A DNA stretch of 64,000 nucleotides from Yersinia canariae (GCF_009831415.1 NZ_CP043727.1:3348001-3412000); one strand, 5' to 3'; counted from the stretch's first letter, positions 28,277 through 37,296 are shown. Program-made: numbers and translations. Notes: generated by a model from the letters alone, not told the origin.

Positions 28277-31036
28277 ATGTTGCAAACCACAGTGTTGGCC
28301 TTACACGGCCTTTCCTGTATGAATTGTGCCAAACGGGTAAAAACGGCATTAGAAAGCCGTGAAGATGTTCATCATGCTGAAGTGAATGTTCACTACGCCA
28401 AAGTGACTGGCGAAGCCGAAGCCACGACGCTAATTGATACCGTCAAACAAACGGGTTATCAGGCGGAAAAAGCTCAAATCCCTGATGTTGAGTTACAACT
28501 TTCAGGTTTGAGTTGTGGGCATTGCACTGAATCTACTCGCAAAGCGCTGGAAGCTGTTCCCAGTGTTATTGCAGCAGATGTGACACTCGATAGCGCCAAA
28601 GTGTATGGCAAAGTTGATGCACAAATCTTGATTGATGCCGTCGAGCAAGCGGGTTATCACGCGACATTAGCTGGGGCGCACTCCCCAAAAACTGAGCCGC
28701 TGACTCACTCAGCCCCATCACAGCCGGAATATCTGGCAGCGGCCTCGTCTACTATTCCGGCAGCAAAAAATGACGTAAATAAAAGCGAAACCACCCCAGT
28801 CGCAGAGCCAGCAACCCAAGATAGCGACAGTGTTCAACTGCTACTGACCGGGATGAGCTGCGCCAGTTGCGTATCCAAAGTACAAAATGCCCTGCAAAGT
28901 GTTGAGGGTGTCGAGGTTGCTCGGGTCAATCTGGCCGAGCGCAGTGCATTAGTCACCGGGCACCCTAGCAACGAAGCACTTATCGCAGCGGTCAAAAACG
29001 CCGGTTATGGCGCTGAAATCATTGAAGATGAAGCGGAGCGACGCGAGCGCCAGCAGCAAATGTCACAAGCCAGTATGAAGCGCTTCCAGTGGCAAGCCGC
29101 GCTAGGGCTGTTATTGGGTATCCCATTGATGGGATGGGGGTTATTTGGTGGAAGCATGACGCTAACCCCCGAAACCCAAACACCATGGCTGATTGTCGGG
29201 ATAATCACTCTGCTGGTCATGATCTTCGCTGGCGGCCACTTTTATCGCAATGCCTGGGTTAGCCTGAAGAATGGCAGTGCCACTATGGATACTTTGGTGG
29301 CATTGGGCACGGGCGCGGCTTGGATTTACTCCATCACGGTGAACATCTGGCCGGATGTTTTCCCGATGGAAGCACGCCATCTTTATTACGAAGCCAGTGC
29401 CATGATTATTGGTTTGATTAATCTTGGCCATGCTATGGAACAACGCGCCAGACAGCGCTCTTCTAATGCGTTGGAGCGCTTGCTAGATTTGGCTCCGCCC
29501 ACTGCACGGCTGGTCACAGATGAGGGTGAGAAGCTCATCCCATTGGCTGATGTACAACTGGGCATGACCTTGCGCTTGACCACTGGCGACCGTGTCCCGG
29601 TTGATGGGGAGATTGTGCAAGGTGAAGTGTGGATGGATGAAGCCATGCTAACCGGCGAACCTATCCCACAACAAAAGTCAGCCGGTGATGTCGTCCATGC
29701 CGGCACACAAGTCCAGGATGGTTCAGTGCTGTTCCGGGCCAATGCTATCGGTAGCCAGACAACATTAGCGCGAATCATCAAGCTGGTCCGTCAGGCCCAA
29801 AGCAGTAAACCCGAAATTGGCAAACTGGCCGATAGAATCTCAGCGGTATTTGTTCCCACGGTGGTCGCGATTGCCGTAATCGCGGGGCTAATTTGGTATT
29901 TCTTCGGCCCACAACCGCAGTTGGTCTATACCTTGGTCGTCGCCACGACGGTGCTGATTATCGCCTGCCCTTGTGCGCTTGGGCTGGCAACACCGATGTC
30001 GATTATCTCCGGTGTGGGTCGGGCGGCAGAGTTCGGGGTGTTAGTGCGGGATGCGGATGCATTACAGCAAGCCAGCAACCTCGACACGCTCGTGTTCGAC
30101 AAAACCGGCACCCTGACCGAAGGGCATCCGCAAGTGGTGGCTATTCACACCTTCAACGGGGTCAGTGAGCAGCAAGCTCTGGAATGGGCCGCCGCGCTGG
30201 AAACCGGCTCTAATCACCCACTGGCTCGCGCGATTTTACAGCGCGCTGAGGGGCTGACACTGGCGACAGTAGAGCAATTTCGCACATTGCGCGGTTTAGG
30301 GGTCAGTGGTGAGGTCGACGGCATTCCATTATTGCTGGGGAATAATCGCCTGTTGGAGGAACAACAGATTGATACCAGTGAGTTGCAATCATTAATGCGG
30401 CAGCAAGCAGAAAGTGGCGCGACGCCGGTTATTCTGACTGCGCGGGGCAAACCGGCTGCGGTGTTGTCAATTCGCGATCCTCTGCGCAGTGACAGTATCA
30501 GCGCTCTGCAACGTTTGCACCAGTTAGGATACAGCCTGGTGATGTTAACCGGTGATAATCCTATTACCGCGAATGCCATTGCCAAAGAAGCCGGTATTGA
30601 TCAGGTGATAGCCGGCGTCCTGCCAGATGGCAAAGCAGAAGCAATTAAGCAACTGCAAGCGGCCGGGCATAAAGTGGCAATGATTGGCGACGGTATCAAT
30701 GATGCCCCTGCTCTGGCGCAAGCAGATGTTGGCATTGCCATGGGCGGCGGCAGTGATATTGCGATTGAAACTGCGGCTATCACCCTGATGCGCCATAGCT
30801 TGCATGGGGTGGCGGATGCTGTTGAGTTGTCCAAAGCCACATTGCGAAATATGAAACAAAACCTGTTAGGGGCATTTTTCTATAATGCGCTGGGGATTCC
30901 GATTGCTGCGGGGATTCTGTTCCCATTCACCGGGACATTACTTAGCCCAGTCGTCGCAGGGGCAGCAATGGCTCTCTCCTCGATAACCGTGGTCAGTAAC
31001 GCCAACCGCTTGCTGCGTTTTAAACCGAAGCAGTAA
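28277..31036 (+). CDS. copA: Cu(I)-exporting P-type ATPase CopA, three metal-binding domains
   Basis: 919 residues from the ATG at 28277, which has AAGGAG upstream; a further ATG at 28244 in frame lacks one. P1B-1 ATPase pumping Cu(I) out of the cytoplasm. There are three N-terminal HMA domains with CxxC at C14/C17, C80/C83 and C195/C198, one more than in E. coli CopA (834 residues). Then follow the membrane helices with the CPC site ([10 protein letters not shown]), the phosphorylated Asp in FDKTGTLT, and HP in GSNHPLARA. After the second HMA there is a -1 frameshift signal (28684-28743). Confidence 0.96.
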   Translation: MLQTTVLALHGLSCMNCAKRVKTALESREDVHHAEVNVHYAKVTGEAEATTLIDTVKQTGYQAEKAQIPDVELQLSGLSCGHCTESTRKALEAVPSVIAADVTLDSAKVYGKVDAQILIDAVEQAGYHATLAGAHSPKTEPLTHSAPSQPEYLAAASSTIPAAKNDVNKSETTPVAEPATQDSDSVQLLLTGMSCASCVSKVQNALQSVEGVEVARVNLAERSALVTGHPSNEALIAAVKNAGYGAEIIEDEAERRERQQQMSQASMKRFQWQAALGLLLGIPLMGWGLFGGSMTLTPETQTPWLIVGIITLLVMIFAGGHFYRNAWVSLKNGSATMDTLVALGTGAAWIYSITVNIWPDVFPMEARHLYYEASAMIIGLINLGHAMEQRARQRSSNALERLLDLAPPTARLVTDEGEKLIPLADVQLGMTLRLTTGDRVPVDGEIVQGEVWMDEAMLTGEPIPQQKSAGDVVHAGTQVQDGSVLFRANAIGSQTTLARIIKLVRQAQSSKPEIGKLADRISAVFVPTVVAIAVIAGLIWYFFGPQPQLVYTLVVATTVLIIACPCALGLATPMSIISGVGRAAEFGVLVRDADALQQASNLDTLVFDKTGTLTEGHPQVVAIHTFNGVSEQQALEWAAALETGSNHPLARAILQRAEGLTLATVEQFRTLRGLGVSGEVDGIPLLLGNNRLLEEQQIDTSELQSLMRQQAESGATPVILTARGKPAAVLSIRDPLRSDSISALQRLHQLGYSLVMLTGDNPITANAIAKEAGIDQVIAGVLPDGKAEAIKQLQAAGHKVAMIGDGINDAPALAQADVGIAMGGGSDIAIETAAITLMRHSLHGVADAVELSKATLRNMKQNLLGAFFYNALGIPIAAGILFPFTGTLLSPVVAGAAMALSSITVVSNANRLLRFKPKQ
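28684..28743 (+). promoter_or_regulatory. Candidate -1 programmed frameshift signal in copA
   Basis: The slippery heptamer C CCA AAA (28684-28690) is in the right phase (codons P137-K138). The stem GCCGCTG/CAGCGGC (28696-28702 and 28737-28743) begins five bases later. A slip of one base gives one Asn codon and then TGA (28693-28695), making a 139-residue protein with HMA domains 1 and 2 only. E. coli copA is known to make a one-domain CopA(Z) chaperone by the same kind of shift at CCCAAAG. Confidence 0.7.
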
Positions 31037-31090
31037 GCGCGCCCAACAGATGCAAAGTCATTGGCGATGCAGGTCTGGCGGAGACAGTTG

Positions 31091-31154
31091 GTCATGCAGC
31101 AAGCTGCATGACAGGTATAACCTAATGGCGCACAACACTTTCTTGTGCGCCATT
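31091..31154 (+). terminator. Two hairpins after copA
   Basis: gtcatgcagc/gctgcatgac (31091-31112) and a 12-base stem aatggcgcacaa/ttgtgcgccatt (31124-31135 and 31143-31154) lie between copA and ybaP. The second is followed by only a short T-run, so as a terminator it is moderate. The spacing would leave ybaP with its own promoter. Confidence 0.5.
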
Positions 31155-31197
31155 TAGCGTCTAGGATACAGAAAACGCTAAAAAGGGAATCACCGGC

Positions 31198-32007
31198 ATG
31201 GGCCAATTATTACGCCGCATCGCAAAATTTTTAGGGGTGGCAGCCCCCACGACATACTCCTATCCGGCTTTGGATATCACCTTACCCGGTGAACGCCACC
31301 TCCACCTGGTTGGCAGCATTCATATGGGAACCGAAGGTATGTTTCCTCTCCCCCACGAGTTGTTGAATAAATTGAATCAGGCCGACGCGCTGATTGTGGA
31401 GGCGGATATCACCGAAACGGCCTCGCCATTCGGTAACGATAATCTCACCGAACCCTTAATTGACCGATTATCCGCAGAAGATTATCAACAATTACTGCAA
31501 CGTTGCGAAGAGCTGGACAATGACCCGCAGTTCATGGCCTTTCTGCCCGCATGGCAAGTGGCCTTGATGTTACAGGCCCGTCAAGCCCAACGCCTCGGGT
31601 TACGGGGCGAATACGGCATCGATTATCAATTATTGAAAGCAGCTGCCGCGCAGAAGAAAACAGTTATTGAGCTGGAAGGTGCGCAAATGCAGCTCGATTT
31701 ACTCGAGACATTGCCCGATAACGGCATGTCTTTGTTGAAAGACACCTTGACCCACTGGCACACCAATGCCCGCCTGCTGCAAACCATGATGGGCTGGTGG
31801 CTGGAACATCACCCGGCAAATTATCTGGCAACGCTGGCCCCCACCTTTAGCCAGGGTTTGTACGACGTGTTGATGATTCAGCGCAACAAACGCTGGCAAC
31901 AACAACTCGAACAGTTACCCGCCGGGCGCTATGTGGTCGCGGTCGGCGCATTGCATTTATATGGCGAAGGAAATCTCCCTGAATTATTGAAGCCCAACCA
32001 CCATTAA
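31198..32007 (+). CDS. ybaP: TraB/GumN family protein YbaP
   Basis: 269 residues of the TraB/GumN family, an EreA-like metalloprotease-type fold. Two GxxH-type motifs are visible: HLVGSIHMGTEGM near the N-terminus and VVAVGALHLYGEGN near the C-terminus, with an acidic EADI-type stretch between. It closely resembles E. coli YbaP, whose function is not settled. No signal peptide is evident. The gene lies upstream of the oppositely oriented chiX. Confidence 0.92.
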   Translation: MGQLLRRIAKFLGVAAPTTYSYPALDITLPGERHLHLVGSIHMGTEGMFPLPHELLNKLNQADALIVEADITETASPFGNDNLTEPLIDRLSAEDYQQLLQRCEELDNDPQFMAFLPAWQVALMLQARQAQRLGLRGEYGIDYQLLKAAAAQKKTVIELEGAQMQLDLLETLPDNGMSLLKDTLTHWHTNARLLQTMMGWWLEHHPANYLATLAPTFSQGLYDVLMIQRNKRWQQQLEQLPAGRYVVAVGALHLYGEGNLPELLKPNHH

Positions 32008-32013
32008 AAACAC

Positions 32014-32089
32014 AAAAAAATGGCCGATATCACTATCGGCCAGTCAAAGAGGAATTTTCATTATTTTAGTTATTAAGCGCCCATACTCC
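32014..32089 (-). ncRNA. chiX: Small RNA ChiX
   Basis: Read on the minus strand, the sequence holds ATTCCTCTTTGACTGG, matching the E. coli ChiX pairing seed with one difference. A terminator stem TGGCCGAT/ATCGGCCA and seven T residues follow (32014-32042). A -10 box TATTAT lies at 32096-32101, so the 5' end is estimated near 32089. The place between ybaP and ybaK is as in E. coli. ChiX, with Hfq, represses chitoporin and dpiB messages. The 5' end is an estimate. Confidence 0.88.
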
Positions 32090-32279
32090 TTGCGGATAAT
32101 ACGAGCAGCAAGTACAGGGTAGCAACCTGATGATTAGGTTAGCAACTGACATTCATCATATATCGTGTCACACGGGATCATTGTACTGATTTTGCTGGAT
32201 TAATTTTTAACCCTACGGCAATAATTGCGTGTAGGATATTCCACTTGAATAAATTTTCATTTTTAATTGGACGTTTATT

Positions 32280-32759
32280 ATGACACCTGCAGTCATTTTG
32301 CTGGAAAAACAAAAAGTTCCTTTCACTTTACACCCCTATCACCATGACGCATCAGAAACCAATTTCGGTGATGAAGCGGTGAAAAAGCTGGGCCTCAATG
32401 CAGATCAAGTTTATAAAACATTATTGGTTGCTTTAAATGGTGACGCCAAAAATATGGCGGTGGCCGTCACGCCAGTCGCCACTCAACTTGATCTCAAAAA
32501 AGTGGCGCGTGCATTGGGGGCAAAAAAAGCCGAAATGGCTGACCCACAATTAGCGCAGCGGAGCACTGGCTATTTAGTCGGCGGCATCAGTCCATTAGGG
32601 CAAAAAAAACGTTTACCCACCGTGATTGATACTCAAGCTCAAGAATATGACACTATTTTTGTTTCCGGCGGCAAACGGGGGTTAGATATTGAATTAGCGG
32701 CAACGGATTTATGCCGTTTACTGCAAGGCACATTTGCTGATATTGCGAAGCGGGATTAA
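32280..32759 (+). CDS. ybaK: Cys-tRNA(Pro)/Cys-tRNA(Cys) deacylase YbaK
   Basis: 159 residues, a stand-alone editing domain that removes cysteine from mischarged tRNA-Pro. The family's invariant lysine is in [11 protein letters not shown], and [17 protein letters not shown] forms the active-site loop. In E. coli its 3' neighbour is ushA; here a prophage remnant has come between them. Confidence 0.96.
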   Translation: MTPAVILLEKQKVPFTLHPYHHDASETNFGDEAVKKLGLNADQVYKTLLVALNGDAKNMAVAVTPVATQLDLKKVARALGAKKAEMADPQLAQRSTGYLVGGISPLGQKKRLPTVIDTQAQEYDTIFVSGGKRGLDIELAATDLCRLLQGTFADIAKRD

Positions 32760-32798
32760 TAATCTAAGCAATAATAGTAGTGAATGAAAATAACCAGA

Positions 32799-32822
32799 AG
32801 CCTCCACCAACCAATGGAGGCT
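32799..32822 (-). terminator. Orphaned ushA terminator / ybaK 3' hairpin
   Basis: An 8-base stem agcctcca/tggaggct with an 8-base loop. Read on the minus strand it is followed by a T-rich run (TCTGGTTATTTTC). It lies 18 bases beyond the orphan copy of the ushA 3' end, so it was most likely the ushA terminator before the prophage inserted. It can also serve ybaK. Confidence 0.6.
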
Positions 32823-32840
32823 CCCAGATCGACGGGTTAT

Positions 32841-32914
32841 TTATAAACAATTTCGCCTTTCGGCTGATACTGACTAGCATCTAGCGGAGAGTGCTTTTCA
32901 ATATACTGCTTTAG
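32841..32914. repeat. Left attachment repeat (orphan copy of ushA 3' end, 74 bp)
   Basis: These 74 bases are identical to 40436-40509, the last codons of ushA. No ushA reading continues beyond it. With the repeat inside ushA it frames 7.6 kb of prophage-derived DNA, so I read it as one of the two attachment sites formed by integration into ushA. Confidence 0.85.
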
Positions 32915-33174
32915 TAGGCACTGAATTACATCGCAATAAATTGATATTTAAAATAATTACTGGATTTTTAGCACCTAAAATCGGCTAAATTAGTAGCGCT
33001 CTAACCTACTCAATAGAAATAAATAAAAAATAGTTTTGCACAAGATATTTTGCCCAAAGACTCACTTAAAACACATTGGCGACCTGATAATTTATACTGC
33101 ATATTTAAACAGTTATTTATCTATCTGAGGATCTACTCATGTCAGCAACAAAAGGATTCGAATAGAATTTTTCT
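32915..33174. other. AT-rich left end of the prophage remnant
   Basis: About 260 bases with no supported gene. A short broken frame opens at 33139 (MSATKGFE then TAG) just before the small frame at 33175. Confidence 0.4.
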
Positions 33175-33366
33175 GTGATCTATAAATTTGACTCTCTTAC
33201 CATCAGCCACTCCACACGCAGCAAATCCATGATTTTCAATGGTACGGTAAAAAAACCTCCAATCTTATCCAATGCGGAAGTCATTCAGACAATGGAGATA
33301 GCAGTCAAGCAGGCGCGACATATCGTCAGTGAGCTACAAACGCAAATGAATAGGCCGGGCCATTAA
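33175..33366 (+). CDS. Small phage-like protein, possibly remnant
   Basis: A 63-codon frame with a GTG start, ending EIAVKQARHIVSELQTQMNRPGH. The second half has a worn second copy at 35375-35494 (VEQARYIVSELQKRIDY). The GTG start follows a stop in the same frame region, so the 5' part may be lost. No family is recognised. Confidence 0.4.
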   Translation: MIYKFDSLTISHSTRSKSMIFNGTVKKPPILSNAEVIQTMEIAVKQARHIVSELQTQMNRPGH

Positions 33367-33437
33367 ACTCGGTTTTGTACCTGATTTCGGTAAGAGATGA
33401 TATGCGTAATTTTACTGAAAAAATATATCACAATTCT

Positions 33438-34850
33438 TTATTTACTATCACGCAGTACCCAAATTGATTTTTCAGAAAAATACTGTTGTAAGAAAATTTT
33501 ATTACCACCAGTTAGATCTTTAATCGTTGATTTTTCAAAGTCTGTTTTTAAAATGAATATTCCTCTATACATCTCACCTAGAGGAATACCTATACCAATT
33601 AAAACAACTAGCAATGGTATCAATTTTTTCGGCCAATTTGTGTCAACTAATGCTTTACCACAAGCTAAAGCAAGTACAGCTATCCCTGGGATAGATGCCC
33701 TCATGGCAAAATCGTTGAGTGGCCCAACTGTATATAAAGGAATTAAGCAAAGTGACACGACGGAAATTATAAGAAAACTTTTTGGTATATTTGGCTTACA
33801 CGTAACCATAACCAATACAGCCCCACCGATTTCAAGTACAAGAAAAAGAAAGAAGCTACTAATAGTAAAACAAGGTGCATTTGGAATTATTGTACACCTA
33901 TTACTCCAGATTGGACCACTTATAATTTCCCCAGTATTAGACAGTAAGTACAATACTATTGGAAGTCCAACAACTACACTAACAATTATATTTTCAATAT
34001 TAACTATTGATTTATATAACCCAAATCTACTAAGAATTGGCATAACGAATGGCAACAAACCTATGGCGACAAAAGGGGACCAAAAAGCAATAAATATTAA
34101 TAACATCGCCAATAAACCGCCTTGTAGATTATTACTATCTAATCTTTTTAAAAGAATTGTAATTCCTATCCATCCTGGAATCGCATGTTGTTGCACCCAG
34201 AATAAAGATGTTGTATTCGATGCATATTCAATCCACCCCGCCCACCATTCAAAATGTAAAGGGAGATCAACCTGAAATTTAGTTATTAGGTATCCAATAT
34301 TATCAGCACCACTAAAAAATATAAATGCAAATATAACAATAGAGGCATTTAATTTTGATTTTATATTTGAAACAACCCCCCAAAAGAAAAGCACAACGCC
34401 AATTAACGACCATATAGATGAAATTAATATCCCGCTATTACCATTAAATAGCTTCATCACTAATGCAGGAGTAAGATACCATCCAAGATAGTACCTCATA
34501 TTTCCATCTTCAGTGTTTACAGGCCACGGATTATGAGATAAAACATTTAAAATGGCATTGTGTTTTACCCAATCATAATTTTGACTTATCCCAAACAGCC
34601 CACCTGACAATAACACCCATATAGAAGATACAACAAACACCAAGAATAATAACTTGATATTACCATCCGATTTCCATTGTGTTTTTTTTATTACTTTATA
34701 TAGAATATAACTTAAAGTAGTTATGGCTAGAAAACCTAGCCACATTTTAGAAAAACAAACAAAGAAAATGAAAACAGGCAATCCCAAATATACGAGTGAT
34801 AAAAAATCACATATTGTATAATCGTAACTCACATTCTTTTGCTTGATCAT
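33438..34850 (-). CDS. Polytopic membrane protein, GT-C-like, phage-borne
   Basis: 470 residues with roughly 11 membrane helices. After the first helices a periplasmic loop carries NYDWVKHNAILNVLSHNPWP and then GNMRYYLGWYLTPALVMK. A D-W-x-K-H stretch in this place recalls GT-C membrane glycosyltransferases. Serotype-converting phages carry such O-antigen glucosyltransferase (GtrC-type) or polymerase genes between tail genes and the attachment site, exactly the position here. gtrA and gtrB partners are absent. Base composition is much lower in GC than its neighbours. The frame is open and may be functional; the activity is inferred. Confidence 0.65.
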   Translation of the reverse strand: MIKQKNVSYDYTICDFLSLVYLGLPVFIFFVCFSKMWLGFLAITTLSYILYKVIKKTQWKSDGNIKLLFLVFVVSSIWVLLSGGLFGISQNYDWVKHNAILNVLSHNPWPVNTEDGNMRYYLGWYLTPALVMKLFNGNSGILISSIWSLIGVVLFFWGVVSNIKSKLNASIVIFAFIFFSGADNIGYLITKFQVDLPLHFEWWAGWIEYASNTTSLFWVQQHAIPGWIGITILLKRLDSNNLQGGLLAMLLIFIAFWSPFVAIGLLPFVMPILSRFGLYKSIVNIENIIVSVVVGLPIVLYLLSNTGEIISGPIWSNRCTIIPNAPCFTISSFFLFLVLEIGGAVLVMVTCKPNIPKSFLIISVVSLCLIPLYTVGPLNDFAMRASIPGIAVLALACGKALVDTNWPKKLIPLLVVLIGIGIPLGEMYRGIFILKTDFEKSTIKDLTGGNKIFLQQYFSEKSIWVLRDSK

Positions 34851-34885
34851 TTTACGATCTTAAATTTAAAATTTAGCTAATTGTT

Positions 34886-35119
34886 TTACTCCAAACCCAA
34901 GCTTAATGTCAATATATTAATATATTTTTCATCCGGAATTCGTAGTGTAGTCTGAGCGTAATCAGGCATTTTTTCATAAAATATTAAATATCTCGCATCA
35001 CCAACCTCAGCTTCCCCTAAAAAGTCATAATACTGCGGATCTTGTGGATAGCAAGAATAGCCATTAATCACTGCCTCAGTAGCATCTGCAAATTGAACAT
35101 GTATATTATTTCCTCCCTT
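34886..35119 (-). pseudogene. Phage tail-fibre-associated protein fragment
   Basis: The frame reads NNIHVQFADATEAVINGYS, then CYPQDPQYYDFLGEAEVGDA. This resembles the short N-terminal domain of phage tail-fibre or tail-fibre assembly proteins. No proper start is in frame (a stop lies upstream and the nearest ATG is out of frame), so it is a remnant. It lies 35 bases upstream of the membrane protein gene on the same strand, as expected for a tail-to-serotype gene junction. Confidence 0.5.
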
Positions 35120-35168
35120 AGAACGTGTACCCGTTTATATCAATAATAAGCAGAGACACCGTATCATT

Positions 35169-35354
35169 TTAGGTCGCCTTATAATAAAACGCCTGTGGGG
35201 TAATGATGGGGATTTCTGGGAGAGTCGTTTTTAATGTTGTTATCGGGGATGACTGAATCAAATGTTCATAAACCCCTGACACTGATGATGCGATAAAAAT
35301 CTGTTTGTTTACCGGAACTGTTGTCGTTATCCCTACCATTAACCGATTCGGCAT
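35169..35354 (-). CDS. Unrecognised short frame
   Basis: 61 codons, MPNRLMVGITTTVPVNKQ to QAFYYKAT. No motif or family is recognised. It is on the strand of the phage late genes and may be a piece of a tail protein. Confidence 0.25.
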   Translation of the reverse strand: MPNRLMVGITTTVPVNKQIFIASSVSGVYEHLIQSSPITTLKTTLPEIPIITPQAFYYKAT

Positions 35355-35374
35355 TAACAGGAAGATAGCAGTAA

Positions 35375-35494
35375 GACTGTAAGATAAGCCGGTTAACAGT
35401 CGAGCAGGCGCGGTATATCGTCAGTGAACTACAAAAGCGGATTGATTATATTGATGCGGGGATCAGTGATGCAGGTCTGAACTATTTAAATTAA
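35375..35494 (+). pseudogene. Second copy of the small phage-like frame
   Basis: An open stretch containing TVEQARYIVSELQKRIDYID and ending DAGLNYLN-stop. It is about 80% identical at the DNA level over 44 bases to the end of the frame at 33175-33366. A stop at 35372 and no start show it is truncated. Confidence 0.55.
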
Positions 35495-35540
35495 GGTACA
35501 CTTTAGTGGTTAGTTACAGATGTGTAACACGAGTGAATTG

Positions 35541-35570
35541 ACCGGGCCATTAAGTCCGGTTTTATATTTT
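35541..35570 (+). terminator. Terminator-like hairpin after the small frame
   Basis: accgg...ccggt followed by ttttatatttt. A worn form of the same sequence (ccgggccattaaactcggtttt) follows the first copy of the small frame near 33353-33375, so frame and terminator were copied together. Confidence 0.5.
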
Positions 35571-35697
35571 GCCACTAAGAGAAATCCCAATGATCGTTTT
35601 AAACGATCGATAACTCATTATTCATCTGTTTAACCAATTTGACTTAAATTACTAAATAAACTTACATATCGCATGGTTAAATATAATGGATTGATTA

Positions 35698-35964
35698 ATG
35701 AACCTTAGCGAATGTATCTCCACAGAATTTCCTTGCTGGCCTGCAGGCTTTTACTTTATTGCGCAAGACCCGTCTGGAGAAATTCATGCTTTCATTAGTA
35801 AGCCAAGGTTTAACATTGCAACAAGTAAGTGGGGGAGCGTACTAGGAAGCCAGTCGGTGATCCGCACTATCCCTGCTGATGATTGTAATAGCGCGATTAT
35901 CAGTCAAGCAGAGTATTTAAATAGGGGAACCAGGCCACTGCGAGTACTTATGTTTGGTGCTTAA
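35698..35964 (+). CDS. Unrecognised phage-type small protein
   Basis: 88 residues starting MNLSECISTEFPCWPAG and ending RVLMFGA. No family is recognised. The frame is intact and its ATG is preceded by a weak purine stretch. It lies between the small-frame remnant and the tail-fibre assembly pseudogene. Confidence 0.5.
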   Translation: MNLSECISTEFPCWPAGFYFIAQDPSGEIHAFISKPRFNIATSKWGSVLGSQSVIRTIPADDCNSAIISQAEYLNRGTRPLRVLMFGA

Positions 35965-35981
35965 TCAATAGCCGTAACCGG

Positions 35982-36245
35982 TCATTCGATATCGGGTGCT
36001 TTCGATGTATCAACTCGCATGAGTAGAACCCGATATTTTTCCATTCAACTAATTCCACAACCTCTTTCGGCTTTGCATAATCACCGTCTACAGCATCCTG
36101 CCACTAGTCAATTTCAGAGTCAGCGACCAACTTTCTTTTCAGCCGCCTCTCGCTTAACGGCATCTGCATCTGTCACCCACTTCTCACCATCCCACTTTTC
36201 TAGCTCACCCGGCACGATATCAGTCGTGTCACAGTCCACAACCAT
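35982..36245 (-). pseudogene. Tail-fibre assembly protein (tfa) pseudogene
   Basis: Read on the minus strand, three pieces in shifting frames make up the C-terminal half of a tail-fibre assembly protein: LEKWDGEKWVTDADAVKREA, then KLVADSEID-stop-WQDAVDGDY, then KKYRVLLMRVDTSKAPDIE-stop. At least two frameshifts and one stop are present, and a stop precedes the first ATG. Confidence 0.7.
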
Positions 36246-36596
36246 CTAGGGGAATTACCATAATGACTGGTATCACCCTACCTATTACGACAATCTACCT
36301 GAAGCTGCTGAAGCATTTAACACTCTATGTGAAACCGCTCTAAAGGAGAAAGTCTAGTATGAAGATATACAGTGAAGTTATTTCGCAACTGGCGACTTTG
36401 TGTCATCGTCGGATATTGAGGCGTTTCGGCGCACACAAGTGAACGAGTTATCATAGGGGTTGAGGGCCAATCATGCGAAAAACACGGTACGGACGTATTT
36501 ATCTGTTTAATAAAAAATTTTATAGTCAAACAAGATAATGATATTTACCGCTCTGAAACTCCGCCAGTTGGCACTTACGTTCTTATTCCTATTTCT
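36246..36596. other. Short broken frames
   Basis: On the plus strand the frame around 36262-36356 reads DWYHPTYYDNLPEAAEAFN and ends KEKV-stop. A further fragment after 36370 reads FVSSSDIEAFRRTQVNELS. Neither has a usable start. They appear to be unrelated gene pieces left in the prophage remnant. Confidence 0.35.
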
Positions 36597-36848
36597 TTAA
36601 TAATCTATACCAATGGGAATTGGCAAGGCGTCGATGTTTTTTTCTGCACTTACTAATTCAAAATGCAGACCAAACACATTTTCAATGACTGAAGGTGATA
36701 ATTCCAACTCACGGGGGGTGGTGTCCATAGCCCAAATTAGATGCGTTCCCCCGGGTTTTAACAGGCGATTGACCTCTGATGTATATTCCATCTGCCCCAA
36801 CAGATCGAGACAATGAAAACAATGGTATGCTATGAAAATCAATAGCAA
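36597..36848 (-). pseudogene. SAM-dependent methyltransferase, C-terminal fragment
   Basis: The frame contains YHCFHCLDLLGQ, then EVNRLLKPGGTHLIWAMDTT. The L-L-K-P-G-G motif is typical of class I methyltransferases. The N-terminal SAM-binding part is missing, because the divergent MarR gene begins inside this fragment at 36832. The fragment ends at an ordinary stop. It cannot be active. Confidence 0.6.
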
Positions 36849-37296
36849 TTCTCAGTGGACGCCAGAGTCCCTCACAACTTTCTGGATAAACCAGGCATCC
36901 CGGCTACTTATGCGCACGTTTGAGCAGCGCCTTCGCCCACTTAACTTCGGTATGGCTTATCTTCCCGTTGCTGTCACATTAGAGGAAATGGGGGATATGC
37001 AACAAAAACAACTTGCTGAATATGCCAGAGTTGAACAACCAACAATGGCCGCGTTGCTGGTGCGGATGGAACGTGATGGCATAATTGTTCGCAAACCTCA
37101 CCCAGTGGACAAACGTTCAAGTTATATTTCACTCACTCAGCAGGCGCGAGTGACGCTTCCTCAGGTAAAAGAAAAACTTTTGGGTGTAGTAGAACAGGCA
37201 ACACGTGGAATGAGCGAGAATGAGTGTTCGGCGCTGATTTCGTCATTACAACAGCTGATAAATAACCTTGACTCCGAGAATAATGGCATTTGTTAA
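36832..37296 (+). CDS. MarR family transcriptional regulator
   Basis: 154 residues with the winged helix-turn-helix: LAEYARVEQPTMAALLVRME as the recognition part, and KPHPVDKRSSYISLT as the wing with the conserved D-x-R. MarR proteins are usually dimeric repressors of nearby export or detoxification genes that let go on binding small aromatic compounds or oxidants. No obvious target gene is adjacent; the divergent neighbour is a methyltransferase fragment. It looks intact. Confidence 0.88.
   Translation: MKINSNSQWTPESLTTFWINQASRLLMRTFEQRLRPLNFGMAYLPVAVTLEEMGDMQQKQLAEYARVEQPTMAALLVRMERDGIIVRKPHPVDKRSSYISLTQQARVTLPQVKEKLLGVVEQATRGMSENECSALISSLQQLINNLDSENNGIC

Noticed and set aside
33397..34275. 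Long plus-strand open frame of 292 codons
   Set aside because: It is antisense to the membrane-protein gene at 33438-34850, whose helix pattern and strand fit its neighbours; the plus-strand protein has no domain-like composition.
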